The notes under the pieces are model-generated. The model was not told the DNA's origin. It was given only the letters and a program-made list of their open reading frames with translations, and ran no database searches. DNA of 64,000 nucleotides, from positions 41,539,053 through 41,603,052 of the forward strand of contig NC_084702.1 in the NCBI RefSeq assembly GCF_028389875.1. Direction: 5' to 3'. The DNA comes from Rhea pennata. Lineage: Eukaryota; Chordata; Aves; Rheiformes; Rheidae. The translations under genes were made by a program, and so were the position numbers. This document shows, piece after piece, positions 51,701 to 60,518 of this stretch. Every line of letters begins with the position of its first letter. Position 1 is the first letter of the stretch.

Positions 51701-54700
51701 TCAGATATACTTGCACTAAAAGAATATTTGGTAACTAGAAGAGCCTATTATGTGAGATATGGACACAGACAGCTCAGTAAAGAGCTGAGTAAAGAGGATG
51801 TTAAAACCTTTTGTAAACCGCTGACAAAGCCTGCATTAGATAGCTGATGAGTCCTGGAGACTAAGAATCCTAATTTCTTTTTCTGGCTGAAGAACAAAGT
51901 TGCCTCCAGACTACAGATTACACAACCAAGTATATTACTTCAAAAAAGGTTTATGGTTAATAGAGGAACTTGCTACTTTGAAAAGAAGCTCTAAATAGAT
52001 GTGACCTATTGCATCTGCTCAATTATGGTAACTTGTGAAAGGAAGAGAAGATATGTAATTTTGCTCAAAATAAGAGTTATGAAGCTTAATTTCATAACAA
52101 AACTAGAGATTAAAACTTCTAATTGGCTCTTCCTGACATCTGCCAGATTGCACCTTCCATGTGGCTGCTATTTTCCTCTGTGACAATTTCTATACATACA
52201 ACATAAAAGTCTGATTAGGAGACTGAAAGCACAGTGCTATTGTCATTTAATTCAGTTGCTTAAATGCTTAATGCAGCTGTGCAAGTCTGCTAGTCAGATT
52301 CTAGGAGACTTACATAAGCCAAACTGGGAAACTTATTACTATGAAAGCAAAAGTCACTTCCTCCGCAAATCCAATCCCTCTTTTACCACAGTATGCTGAC
52401 AGAACTAAATGAAAAAGTTAGGAACTAAGCTGAAGGAAGATGGAAAGAGGCTAGAGAGAAAATACTATCAATTTTTATGATAACTGCATTCTCTAAAATG
52501 TTTAGTGACTTTTAACAGCAGCAATCTATAGCATAAACCAAACAAAATTGCACTTGGATTGGCTGAAGTGTCAAAACACTAGACAGCTTTAATTATAGAC
52601 AGCTTTCCTGGTAATATCAAATTCCCCTACCCCCCAAATCTGGAACTATGAAATCATTTATTTTTTACAGTGGGAAAATCTGTATCACCTTAATAATTTA
52701 AAAGTTGTCCTGAACTTTCACAGTAGCAAATCATGAAAGATAAGAAATTATGCTTATCAGATTCATACTTAGAAAAAAAAAGTATTACTAATTTATATAA
52801 TTACTTGCTTAAACCAAGACTCAGCCTTTTTATTGAAATTACTGATACATTAATATAGATGAAAATACAACAGTAGCATAGATAATGGTCAAAGTATCCC
52901 ACCCTCAGTTCATCGGTAACTGAGTAACATACTGCCAAATTTTATTTCCAAGATAGTTAACAGCTTACCTAAGTACACTGACTAATTATGAACACTGTCA
53001 TCATTTACTGATGCAAGTAAGGCTGTTCACAGGTTTACTCATTTAAGTAGCCTTTTTTGTTTTCTTTTAAAAAGATATATGCCCTTGTCAAAAGAAGGCA
53101 AGTAATTGCTCACTAACCTCTGCTTCAGCTGCTTGTGACTGCAGGAGCTGACGTATACGAAGGATGTCCTTCTCTATCTGCTGAATCCTTGCCACTCTCA
53201 CCTGAAATGAATGTGTTTTCATAATTTAAAAACTCCTTATAGTTACAGTATAGAATGACAAATATGAAGAGTTCACTGCAAATACAGCTAGCTACAAAAC
53301 AGTACTACTTCATTCATGTGATAATTACACGAATGGCAATAAAACACAGACATGATGGTAAATGTTTTCAAAATAGAATGGGTAGTTGGGTTTTTAATAC
53401 AATTGACACTAATTTGGATAGAAGATTAGATTGTCGCACAGTACAAGCTCAGATATAGAAAAACACTCAGTAAATTCGCACAATTTTTTTGTTTCTGAAA
53501 TTGACGTTCTGTGCAGATTTTTAACAAATTATTTCACTTTCACCTCAGTGTTAGAATTCTACTTGCTTTATCCAGATTTGAGAGAGATTTATATTTGCTG
53601 AGTGCTTTGAATGTATAAACTGCTGATTATCTGAATATTTTCCATCCTTAAAAATTTCAAAGAATTTAGAGCGTTAATAAGAAGAAAAGGACATACTACT
53701 TTTTTGGCTTGTGTGGTATTTCATAGATATCTCTGAATTAATTTGAGTCTTTCATAGACATATTGCTACTCACTTCCCACTGCAATCATTCTGCGTTTAG
53801 TAAATGGAACACTGAAAAAACAGGAGGATACATGTACTCCATGTAAATTATACCACACACAGGATGCATTATGGTGGATGTGAAACAACAAGCAAATACA
53901 GTGATACATCCCTGTATCAGCTTGATGATAAACTGGCATTACTTGACTTTAAAACTAGGCAGAAAATAAATAGCCCAATAATATAGCAAGATACAAACTG
54001 AACACAGAACTGATTAAATGAAATTTTCTTGTATAACAAGTAGGTTAAAAATGGATGCAGAGTTAAAACAAACAAAAAAGATCCCAATCATTTTACCTGA
54101 ATAACAGTTACAGTGCTACACTAAAAAAGGAAAGGCTTTGTGCATCTAATGGACACTGTAAGGATTAGCATTATGACTAGCCTTATTTAACACTTTTATT
54201 AACTGAAAGTGGAAATAAATTGAACTTTAAAAAAGCTGCAAATGCCTAAGCTTACACTTGGAATAGAAACACAATGGAATCCAGAGATTCTAAAATCTAG
54301 AGATTTTAGAAATACGGAAGAAAATATGATCTTCAAACAGAAGTAGTTCTTGAAACATGCAGAATAATAAGCTGCGGGAAAAGCATCCTAAAGATCAACA
54401 CATAGTGAAGATGCAGAATTACAAACAGTAACCTGTAAACTAGACTTGAATTTGTAAAGCAAAATATCAGAAAAAAGGCCAGTTACATTTTAAACTGCAC
54501 ACACAGAGGCCTCACCACAGCATGAGGCAAACAAATAATTCACCTCCCTTCCTCCTGGATCAGGAAATTCTTGAGTATAAGAATAAAAATATATTACTAG
54601 GAATAACTGCACATTGGTGAGACAATGCATGACTGACAGAACATATATCTTCTGATTTAATTTTTCACCAAAACGAGTTTCTTTCTATGTAAATAGCAAT

Positions 54701-57700
54701 TTATTTCATAAAGGGATCAAGAGAAACTAAGTACGTGTACGCCTATATGTACACCTAATAGTGGGGATTTTATTTTTTGCAGAACAAAAAATATAAAAAT
54801 TACATTATTTGTCTAGTATAATGAAGAAGTCTGCAAAAGGTCCAAAAATTCAATCCACATATCCCAAATTTTAGTTCAGCGATATAAACCTCAGACCATT
54901 CCTTCTTTCTGCCTATTCATTATTTGTATTGTGGAAGACATAAGGATTTCAGTTGGCCAGAAGGATATTTTGTACCAAATGCTGTACAAGCAGGAAAGAG
55001 AACAGGCTGACTATTGCACGAATTTCTTGGGCAACAGCAGGTTATCCACTCTCACAGAATAAATATTATAGATATTATATATCCGTAATATAGAGTTGTC
55101 TGCAATGCCAGCCTTTATGCAGCTGAATTGTCTTCCTCCAAATTACATTTTACATTGTGTTCCCCATCACAAATGGTCATGGAAGAATGAAAATACAGAG
55201 CAAAAGGAAAGCTAAAAAAAACAAGCAAGTTCACCATATTTGCCAGATATGAATGATTCAGTTTATACATTCGAACACTACAGTGGAGTAATCTAGAATT
55301 GGCTCTTAGTATTAACACATCAATTAAGCTCTACAGAGTTCTAGCACCTGTCCTTGGTATAGTGAAACCTGGGGGAATTATCAGCCAAATTCAAGAGAAG
55401 AGCACACAGGGATATAGTTATTTCCTCTTCCCATTTTATAGCCTTATGGAAATTGCAGTGTCTATTAGGATTATATATAGGTGCTATACATATGCATTGG
55501 GAATAAAACAACTGTGATAACTACCAACAGGATGGAAGATTATGGTTTTCTGAATTAATGTATGCCTATGGGTTCCATCTCCCCCACCCCAAAATTAAAA
55601 TGTAGGGAAGTAGCTACTTTAGAGACACTTTCATAGTGATACAACTACAGTCAAATTGCTTCTTAGAGAGATTTAATTTTTTCTCCTGCTTGAACGCACT
55701 TAAAATTTGGCCAGCAGCCTACTGTATCCATTTAGCTTGCTTCACCTTCTAGCTGAGGCTTGTTAAAGCACTTGCTCAGAAGTTCTAGGGCCGCTTCAGT
55801 AGTACTTTCCTTTACAACAGGGTGAACCAGGCATACACAGACAGTCCCAGCTCTGTTCTGCCCTCGTGTGGAACAGGCTGCACACAAGACGCACAGCTGC
55901 TTTGGTGCCAGGCAGCTGATAGACCTCGGTAACACAGTCACACAGTGTCTTGATCAGAGCCAGTTACCACCCTGGCAGCTTAAAACAGGAAAGAGTGAAC
56001 TTGGATCCAAGTGCTTCCATACAGATAGACCCTTACACAGCCTTTATGTACATACCTGATAGAATGAATATATTTTGCTTGAAAAAAAAAAAAAAAAAGT
56101 AACCATGGACTAACCATTTTTCAGAATTTTCTCAAAAATATCCACTATATTATTCAGCATTAAAGCTGCTTTAAGTTTTAATTACAAACAAAATTAATTA
56201 GAGATATTACATATGTAGCAAAATTTTGTCTTGAGGTAATTTCAGTGGAAAAAAATAAAGCCTAAAGAGACTATTTGTACTCAAATGACTAATTTTTGTA
56301 ACACTCTACAAAGAAGGAGGTTATTTTACCAAGCTGGTTACTTAACCTCTATGGAAATAGCTGGTAATAAATAATTCAGATTGTCACTCTGCTACTGTGG
56401 GGGAATATTTTTAAAAACAGCCAGCAACTGATAATTTCATTTACTGAGTTCCACACAATTACATTCTGAGTTATACCTCCAAATGTTTGTGATACGATTT
56501 GCACGCAGAACTATACATATACTCACCGTGAATGCAAAATAACCCTTGTTTAGAGCAAACAGTTTACAAGTATGGATGTGAATATCATTTTGCTGGTACA
56601 CCTTATTTTCAAAGATTATTCCTTATCACGTACTTTCTGGCTAAAGAAACTTAATACTAACTGAATTTTATTGTAAACTTAAAAGTACAAAGATAAAAAA
56701 AACCCAGCATTACAAAAATAAAGCAGTTGTGAATACATGTTTGAAGCTAAAATTGTATCAAATTACAGTCAAATAACGATCAAATTTTTTACCTCTCCCA
56801 ACTCCTCACAAGTCTTCTTTTAAACAGGAAGAGAAAGGTGCTTTGAGTAGTTATTCTATGTTTCGATTCCAGAGGGTTTTTTGGGGGGATTTAAAAGGCT
56901 AACTAAATGCTCTAAGGTATCACTGTGTTTGCACACAGTTTAAAGATACATGAATAATTTAATGTTATCACTGGAAAACCTTTTCCATTCCTTTTAATAA
57001 TGAAAAAAACTATACCTGTGCTCGCTTCTCCATGTCCTGACAGGTACCTAGTTGTTCTTCCATTGCAGCTCTGATTTGCCTTGCCTCATACTCTAACTGC
57101 CTTCTTGTCATATCTGTTTGCAAGGAGAACTGAAATTGAAGTGCAGAGAAAGCATTTTAGAAAACCAAGTTGATGCAAACTATGCATTTCTCTGAACAGA
57201 AGCAGAATAATTGCTTTTCCCCATGAAACTTCATAAACAAAACAAAACACCTTCAAATTATGACTACATTCTTAAAAATAAGAACACAGTATTTTTCAAC
57301 CCAAAGGCTACCATCAAGTCTTGCAAATGACTAAATACAACATACAAACATTGACGTGGTATCATAACAAGCATGGATTGTTATGATGTGTTTGGATGCT
57401 AATGTATGCCAGCACATCAACAAAAATTGTTGTATTTTCCATCTCAGTCAGTATGGGCAAAAACATTTATAGGTGTCAAACTACTGCACCTAGTGATGGT
57501 GTTCATATTACTGTTATCAATCCTATTAACTATTCTATTTAAAAAAAAAGCATAGCTGTTCAATTCATAACCTACAAGGAAAGGTACTCCAGCCAATATA
57601 CTTTTGAATGCACCAGCAAAGCTAGTTTATAATATTAATGTAAAGCTAGTTTATAATATTAATGTAGATTTTAAAAAATAGGTCTTTGCAATCAATGGAG

Positions 57701-60518
57701 AAAACTAAAAATAGCAAAAAATGCAACTGCCTCCCTCTCCATTTTAAAAGATCACAGAAGCATAGAAAAGTCTAGGCTGGCATTGACTCCTGGACATCGC
57801 TTGGTCCCACCTGCTGTTGAAAGCTGATTTTTAGATCAGGTTATCCAGAGCCTTTTCAAGCTAAGTTTTGAATATTTCTAGCATGGCAGATTCCAACACT
57901 TATCTAGGTAATGTATCCCAATGTTCAAATTGTCCTCATGGCAAAGAATTTTTTTTTGGTTATATTCAGACAGAATTCCCCCTGGAACAACTGCTGCCCT
58001 CTTGTCCTGTCACCATGCGAACAGAGTACCTCTACCTTCTCTATAGCTACCTTTTCAGTATTGGAAGACTGTCATTAGATTCTCCTACATCTTCTCTTTT
58101 TCTAGGCTAAAGACAACAATTTTCTAAGCTGAAAGATTAACTACTACTCATATGTATACAAGTAGTTTATTCAAACACTTGGAAAACAGTACTAGGTTCA
58201 GTAAACATGTTTTCTCAAAAAGAGCATTAGTTAATATCATCTTTTGATATGCATGATTACCTTCCGCTCTAACTGTTCTTACCAGATGAATATGTTATGA
58301 ATGTATCTATTCATTTTCTGATCAAGTCAGTGGTTTCGAATATGTAGCTAAATGGGACAGGCAAGTAAAATAAAACGAATGCCATAGAAGATCAGAAGAT
58401 GAATCATTTAAAGATCAGTGAGAACTGCCTTTCTGGAAGAAAATGGGAGGTAACAAGCAAACACTGTAGCTATACTTAAATTACAAAGATTTGTCTCTAG
58501 TCTGCTCTCCAGCAAAAAGGTACTAATAATTAAAGACAACACAAACCAAAATCAATGCGTGAAAATCAAAACTAGAAGGCGTATTCTTTCTTCACTATTA
58601 GGAATAACTATACGTAAGTATAGTAAGATTAAGTTAATAAATTTTTCAAGAAAAAGTTTTAGAAAGCACCAAGCAAATTGCACTGCCAGGTTTAAAATAA
58701 TACTATACAGCAGTATTAGCAGCAGGTACACAGCAGAACTTTTGGCATAACCATGGGACTATGTTATTCATGGTCACTGACAAAAGACAGAAATTACCTT
58801 TTCTTCTTTGTCTAGAACTTCTCCTGGTATGGAAAAAAGGAAAAAAAAAAACCCAAAGCCCATGTACACTAGTCATCTGAACCACCAGCAATATGCAGAA
58901 GTTTTACAAAGACAAAATTTATAACTCCTTTCTATCTGGGGTAAGGATCTTAGAAGAAGGGCAGAAGGAAGCCTGCAGCTACAGACACATGAAAAGAAAG
59001 GTAAAGATGATGCATGACCCTAGAGTCAACTGTATTATGGCTCTGCCATAATGAACAGAAATTAGAAGACTGTACATTTCAAAGCACGAGACAAAAGCAT
59101 TAGCTGAACTGCGAGACAGAAATTTAAGACCATGAGGAAATTATGAAGAGGATAAAAAGCTTAGTTATTCTTAGAAAATTCAATTATAGCTGATTATCTT
59201 TTCTTTATTTCTCGAAGCCAGCTCTTCACTGTTTCCGGACAACTACTGTTTGCAAATAACAAGTTTCCAACAACAACTTCTCCCAGAAGAGCTCACTGAG
59301 GCCAAATCATAGAGTCAGCAAGAGCTATAATAGTCTATAAATATATAAAATGCTACTAAAAGGAAGAGATCCATTGTGGATGGAATAAGTAGTAATGGAC
59401 ATAAATTGCCACAAAAGAGATTTAGCATATATAGTAAGTAAAACATTCTAATAATAAGAGCTAAGCTAGCTGATTACCTGTGAAGCTGGAGAGACTTCGT
59501 CTTAAAACCTACAGTACATTTAAGAGTGACACAAATACAGCTGACTGCCTTTGGGAATAGACCGCATTTCCTCAAGGTCCACTTCAGTCTTCCCTCCCTT
59601 CCCCTGATTTTCTGATCAACTTGGCTGTGATTTAGTATTAGATTTGCTGAATTCCAGCTGTTTTACTCCAGTCATTGAAGTGTTTCCATATTATATTTTC
59701 ATTTCCAGGAGGCTGACTAGCTCTGGCAGTACTGCATAAATATAGCTAATCTAGTTCCTGTCCAGATATGCCTCTATAAGGGTGTGCAACCAACCCTCAC
59801 AGAACTGTATGTACCAAGGAATGCACTGCAAATACATGCAACTTGCTGAGGTCTGACAGCATGAAAGCCTATATAATTCGGGATATCAGAGCTCTTCATT
59901 ATCCCAGATAATGCTGACGACTGTAATTAGTTTCAAGATGCCAAAGTAGAAGCTTGGAGAGTCATTAGAATCTGCATAGACTATAGCACCATACTACTCA
60001 CTGTTCTGCATTAAGAGCTCCTGTGTAAATTGTCTCTTAGGCTAATATTGCTCACAAAACTAAAAGACATAATAGAGCTGATAGAAAAAAGGGCTTTGGG
60101 GGATGGAGTTAAAGAAGAAACCTATTGACAAGTAATTCATTTGTTATAACTTTTCAATTGCTCCTGTCTAGCGCTGATATTCGTAGTGAGGCATACAAAT
60201 TTAAGCTTGTAAAGTAGTATCTGAAAAGCAGGGAACTAGAGAGAAAAGAACACATTACTTTGCATGAGTAAACTTTATTAAAAAAAAAAGTTTTATACCA
60301 AAACGATAGTAGAGAACATCCCCAAATTCGTAAAATATACATGGCAACTAAACAGAGCTCATCATGCCAGACACATAAATAAGCATGCAAGCATGCCGAT
60401 GTTGCTTACGTTTTCAGTAAGGGGGAGACTGTCAATCCTTTTAGTAAGGTTCTGAAGCTGAGCATAATACCAGTCCTTTTCTTTCTCTTCCTTCTCAAGC
60501 TCCGCAAGCAACAGAGAT
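24227..60518 (-). CDS. APC: APC, adenomatous polyposis coli protein (partial; classical exons 4-15 of 15)
   Basis: APC is the cytoplasmic scaffold of the beta-catenin destruction complex (with axin, GSK3 and CK1), a negative regulator of Wnt signalling, and a microtubule/EB1-binding protein. Twelve exons are visible on the minus strand: 60410-60518, 57016-57129, 53118-53201, 46740-46844, 42432-42530, 39062-39440, 37719-37814, 36699-36838, 35148-35225, 32578-32694, 31310-31524 and 24227-30788. Together they give 8098 coding nt. Every junction is GT/AG and keeps frame. Exon sizes 4-14 equal the human ones as I recall them, and the peptides match vertebrate APC nearly residue for residue. Exons 1-3 (the first ~140 residues, including the N-terminal dimerisation coil) are outside the window. 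I looked for the exon 3 end between 60519 and 64000 and did not see it. Assuming human-length exons 1-3, the protein would be about 2839 aa against 2843 in human. No frameshift or internal stop is seen. Confidence 0.98.
30789..31309 (-). other. APC: APC intron 14
   Basis: Short intron with no recognised element. Confidence 0.9.
31310..31524 (-). CDS. APC: APC exon 14 (215 nt)
   Basis: Encodes about residues 582-652 plus two bases (ESTLKSVLSALWNLSAHCTE...IATNEDHR), two armadillo-repeat turns including the SALWNLSAH helix. It ends with AG of an Arg codon completed by the first base of the last exon. The donor is GTAAAT. Confidence 0.98.
31525..32577 (-). other. APC: APC intron 13
   Basis: AT-rich, with a low-complexity A/T stretch near 32310-32360. 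Nothing else is recognised. Confidence 0.9.
32578..32694 (-). CDS. APC: APC exon 13 (117 nt)
   Basis: Encodes 39 residues, about 543-581 (VIASVLRNLSWRADVNSKKT...MECALEVKK), in the armadillo domain. It is in phase 0 at both ends. The donor GTATCA is weaker than average. Confidence 0.97.
32695..35147 (-). other. APC: APC intron 12
   Basis: No gene or known repeat family is recognised. There is an A-run near 34382-34396. Confidence 0.9.
35148..35225 (-). CDS. APC: APC exon 12 (78 nt)
   Basis: Encodes 26 residues, about 517-542 (ATLCSMKGCMRALVAQLKSE...DLQQ), in the armadillo domain. It is in phase 0 at both ends. The donor is GTAACT. The exon is too short to stand out as an isolated open frame and was found by peptide match. 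Confidence 0.97.
35226..36698 (-). other. APC: APC intron 11
   Basis: AT-rich. I see nothing recognisable. Confidence 0.9.
36699..36838 (-). CDS. APC: APC exon 11 (140 nt)
   Basis: Encodes about residues 470-516 (GGLQAIAELLQVDCEMYGLT...LTNLTFGDVANK), an armadillo repeat with the characteristic ALTNLTFGD helix. Its first two bases complete the split Gly codon. The donor is GTAAGA. Confidence 0.97.
36839..37718 (-). other. APC: APC intron 10
   Basis: Short intron with a small (AAT)n-like stretch next to exon 11 at about 36858-36872. The mammalian alternative exon 10A would lie here; I did not identify an equivalent. Confidence 0.85.
37719..37814 (-). CDS. APC: APC exon 10 (96 nt)
   Basis: Encodes about residues 438-469 (PAPVDHQICPAVCVLMKLSF...HAMNEL). 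The first two bases complete a Met codon begun in exon 9, and the last base starts a Gly codon. Armadillo domain. The donor is GTAAGA. Confidence 0.97.
37815..39061 (-). other. APC: APC intron 9
   Basis: AT-rich. I see nothing recognisable. Confidence 0.9.
39062..39440 (-). CDS. APC: APC exon 9 (379 nt)
   Basis: Encodes about residues 312-437 plus one base. It starts VEMVYSLLSMLGTHDKDDMS and ends in the sequence around WEWQEAHEQGMDQDKNP. It opens the armadillo-repeat domain, which binds partners such as ASEF and KAP3. In mammals an internal donor in this exon gives a form 303 nt shorter; I did not establish that site here. The donor is GTAAGT. Confidence 0.97.
39441..42431 (-). other. APC: APC intron 8
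   Basis: AT-rich intron with a short TG-rich microsatellite near 41055-41070 and T-rich low complexity near 42035-42065. No gene or repeat family is recognised. Confidence 0.9.
42432..42530 (-). CDS. APC: APC exon 8 (99 nt)
   Basis: Encodes about residues 279-311 (GSAARMDHETASVMSSSNSY...RRLTSHLGTK). This is a Ser-rich linker leading into the armadillo domain. The acceptor is tttgtag and the donor GTAACC. Confidence 0.96.
43200..43420. promoter_or_regulatory. Intragenic CpG island in APC intron 7
   Basis: About 18 CpG dinucleotides fall between 43250 and 43397, in a GC-rich block inside AT-rich intron. It includes GCGCC-type and GTGCGCAC sequence. A plus-strand donor-like site (CTAG then GTGAGT) follows at about 43458. 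The role is inferred; it could be an alternative or antisense promoter. Confidence 0.5.
44653..44716. repeat. Imperfect tandem duplication, 33-bp unit, 2 copies
   Basis: Copies begin AGTCAGTACGTTCATTTTAT and AGTCAGTATGTTCCTTTTGT, and both continue CCAAGTAGGTA. Confidence 0.85.
46740..46844 (-). CDS. APC: APC exon 7 (105 nt)
   Basis: Encodes about residues 244-278 (RAPQSKHDTGSHDTERQNEG...ATTGTGQ). This is a polar linker between the coiled coil and the armadillo region and the most diverged small exon, but its length equals human. The acceptor is ttaacag and the donor GTAAAT. Confidence 0.95.
47757..47840 (-). mobile_element. Degraded tRNA-like SINE head
   Basis: On the minus strand there is an A-box-like TAGCTAAAGC, then a 5-bp stem with a 7-base loop (TTTGC, TGTGAAC, GCGAA), then a B-box-like GTTCAAGCC followed by CTGC. 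The T-stem 5' half is lost and there is no acceptor stem, so this is a tRNA-derived repeat and not a functional tRNA. The family is not named. Confidence 0.45.
48171..48503 (-). other. Unexplained 110-codon open frame with a hydrophobic segment (intronic)
   Basis: The frame is open from after a stop at 48504-48506 to TAG at 48171-48173, with no ATG near its start. Near the C-terminus there is a membrane-like stretch (YVVLFGIVACVLISS) followed by CWTTCRR. An N-glycosylation-type NIS site is upstream. I recognise no family. Frames of this length are expected by chance in a window of this size, so coding status is unproven. Confidence 0.25.
50400..50680. promoter_or_regulatory. CpG-rich patch in APC intron 6
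   Basis: About 19 CpGs in roughly 270 bases, against an AT-rich background. A plus-strand GTATCG follows CTGCCAG near 50654. The role is inferred only. Confidence 0.35.
53118..53201 (-). CDS. APC: APC exon 6 (84 nt)
   Basis: Encodes about residues 216-243 (VRVARIQQIEKDILRIRQLL...), a coiled-coil segment of heptad-like hydrophobic spacing. As I recall it, human begins RRIARIQQ, so the first and third residues differ. The donor is GTTAGT, with T instead of the usual purine at +3. Confidence 0.96.
53202..57015 (-). other. APC: APC intron 5
   Basis: AT-rich, with a moderately GC-rich stretch at about 55740-55990 and an A-run near 56079-56098. No gene or repeat family is recognised. Confidence 0.9.
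57016..57129 (-). CDS. APC: APC exon 5 (114 nt)
   Basis: Encodes about residues 178-215. It begins FSLQTDMTRRQLEYEA and ends MEKRAQ, in the N-terminal helical region. The acceptor is atttcag and the donor GTATAG. Both ends are in phase 0. Confidence 0.96.
57618..57665. repeat. Perfect tandem duplication, 24-bp unit, 2 copies
   Basis: Two identical adjacent copies beginning AAAGCTAGTTTATAATATTA. Confidence 0.95.
57751..58130 (-). mobile_element. CR1 LINE 3' fragment (avian type)
   Basis: The plus strand starts ATCACAGAAGCATAGAAAAG, the reverse complement of the CR1 3' terminal ATTCTATG-type octamers. It then follows the avian CR1 layout: GATCAGGTTATCCAGAGCC, CTTGTCCTGTCACCATG, TATTGGAAGACTGTCATTAG and TCTTTTTCTAGGCTAAAGAC. 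It is 5'-truncated, diverged, and antisense to the plus strand (sense to APC). It is the main evidence for a bird. Confidence 0.85.
60410..60518 (-). CDS. APC: APC exon 4 (109 nt)
   Basis: Encodes about residues 141-177, containing EKEKDWYYAQLQNLTKRIDS and ending LPLTEN. The first base completes an Arg codon split from exon 3. The acceptor is ...taatag and the donor GTAAGC. It is part of the N-terminal coiled-coil region. It is the most 5' APC exon in the window. Confidence 0.96.

Larger units (their letters stand above)
46845..53117 (-). other. APC: APC intron 6
   Basis: The largest intron wholly in the window. It holds a tRNA-like SINE head (47757-47840), a CA microsatellite (47940-47954), a 110-codon open frame (48171-48503) and a CpG-rich patch (50400-50680). 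The rest is AT-rich and unrecognised. Confidence 0.9.
57130..60409 (-). other. APC: APC intron 4
   Basis: Contains a perfect 24-bp tandem duplication (57618-57665) and a CR1 fragment (57751-58130). Otherwise unrecognised. Confidence 0.9.
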
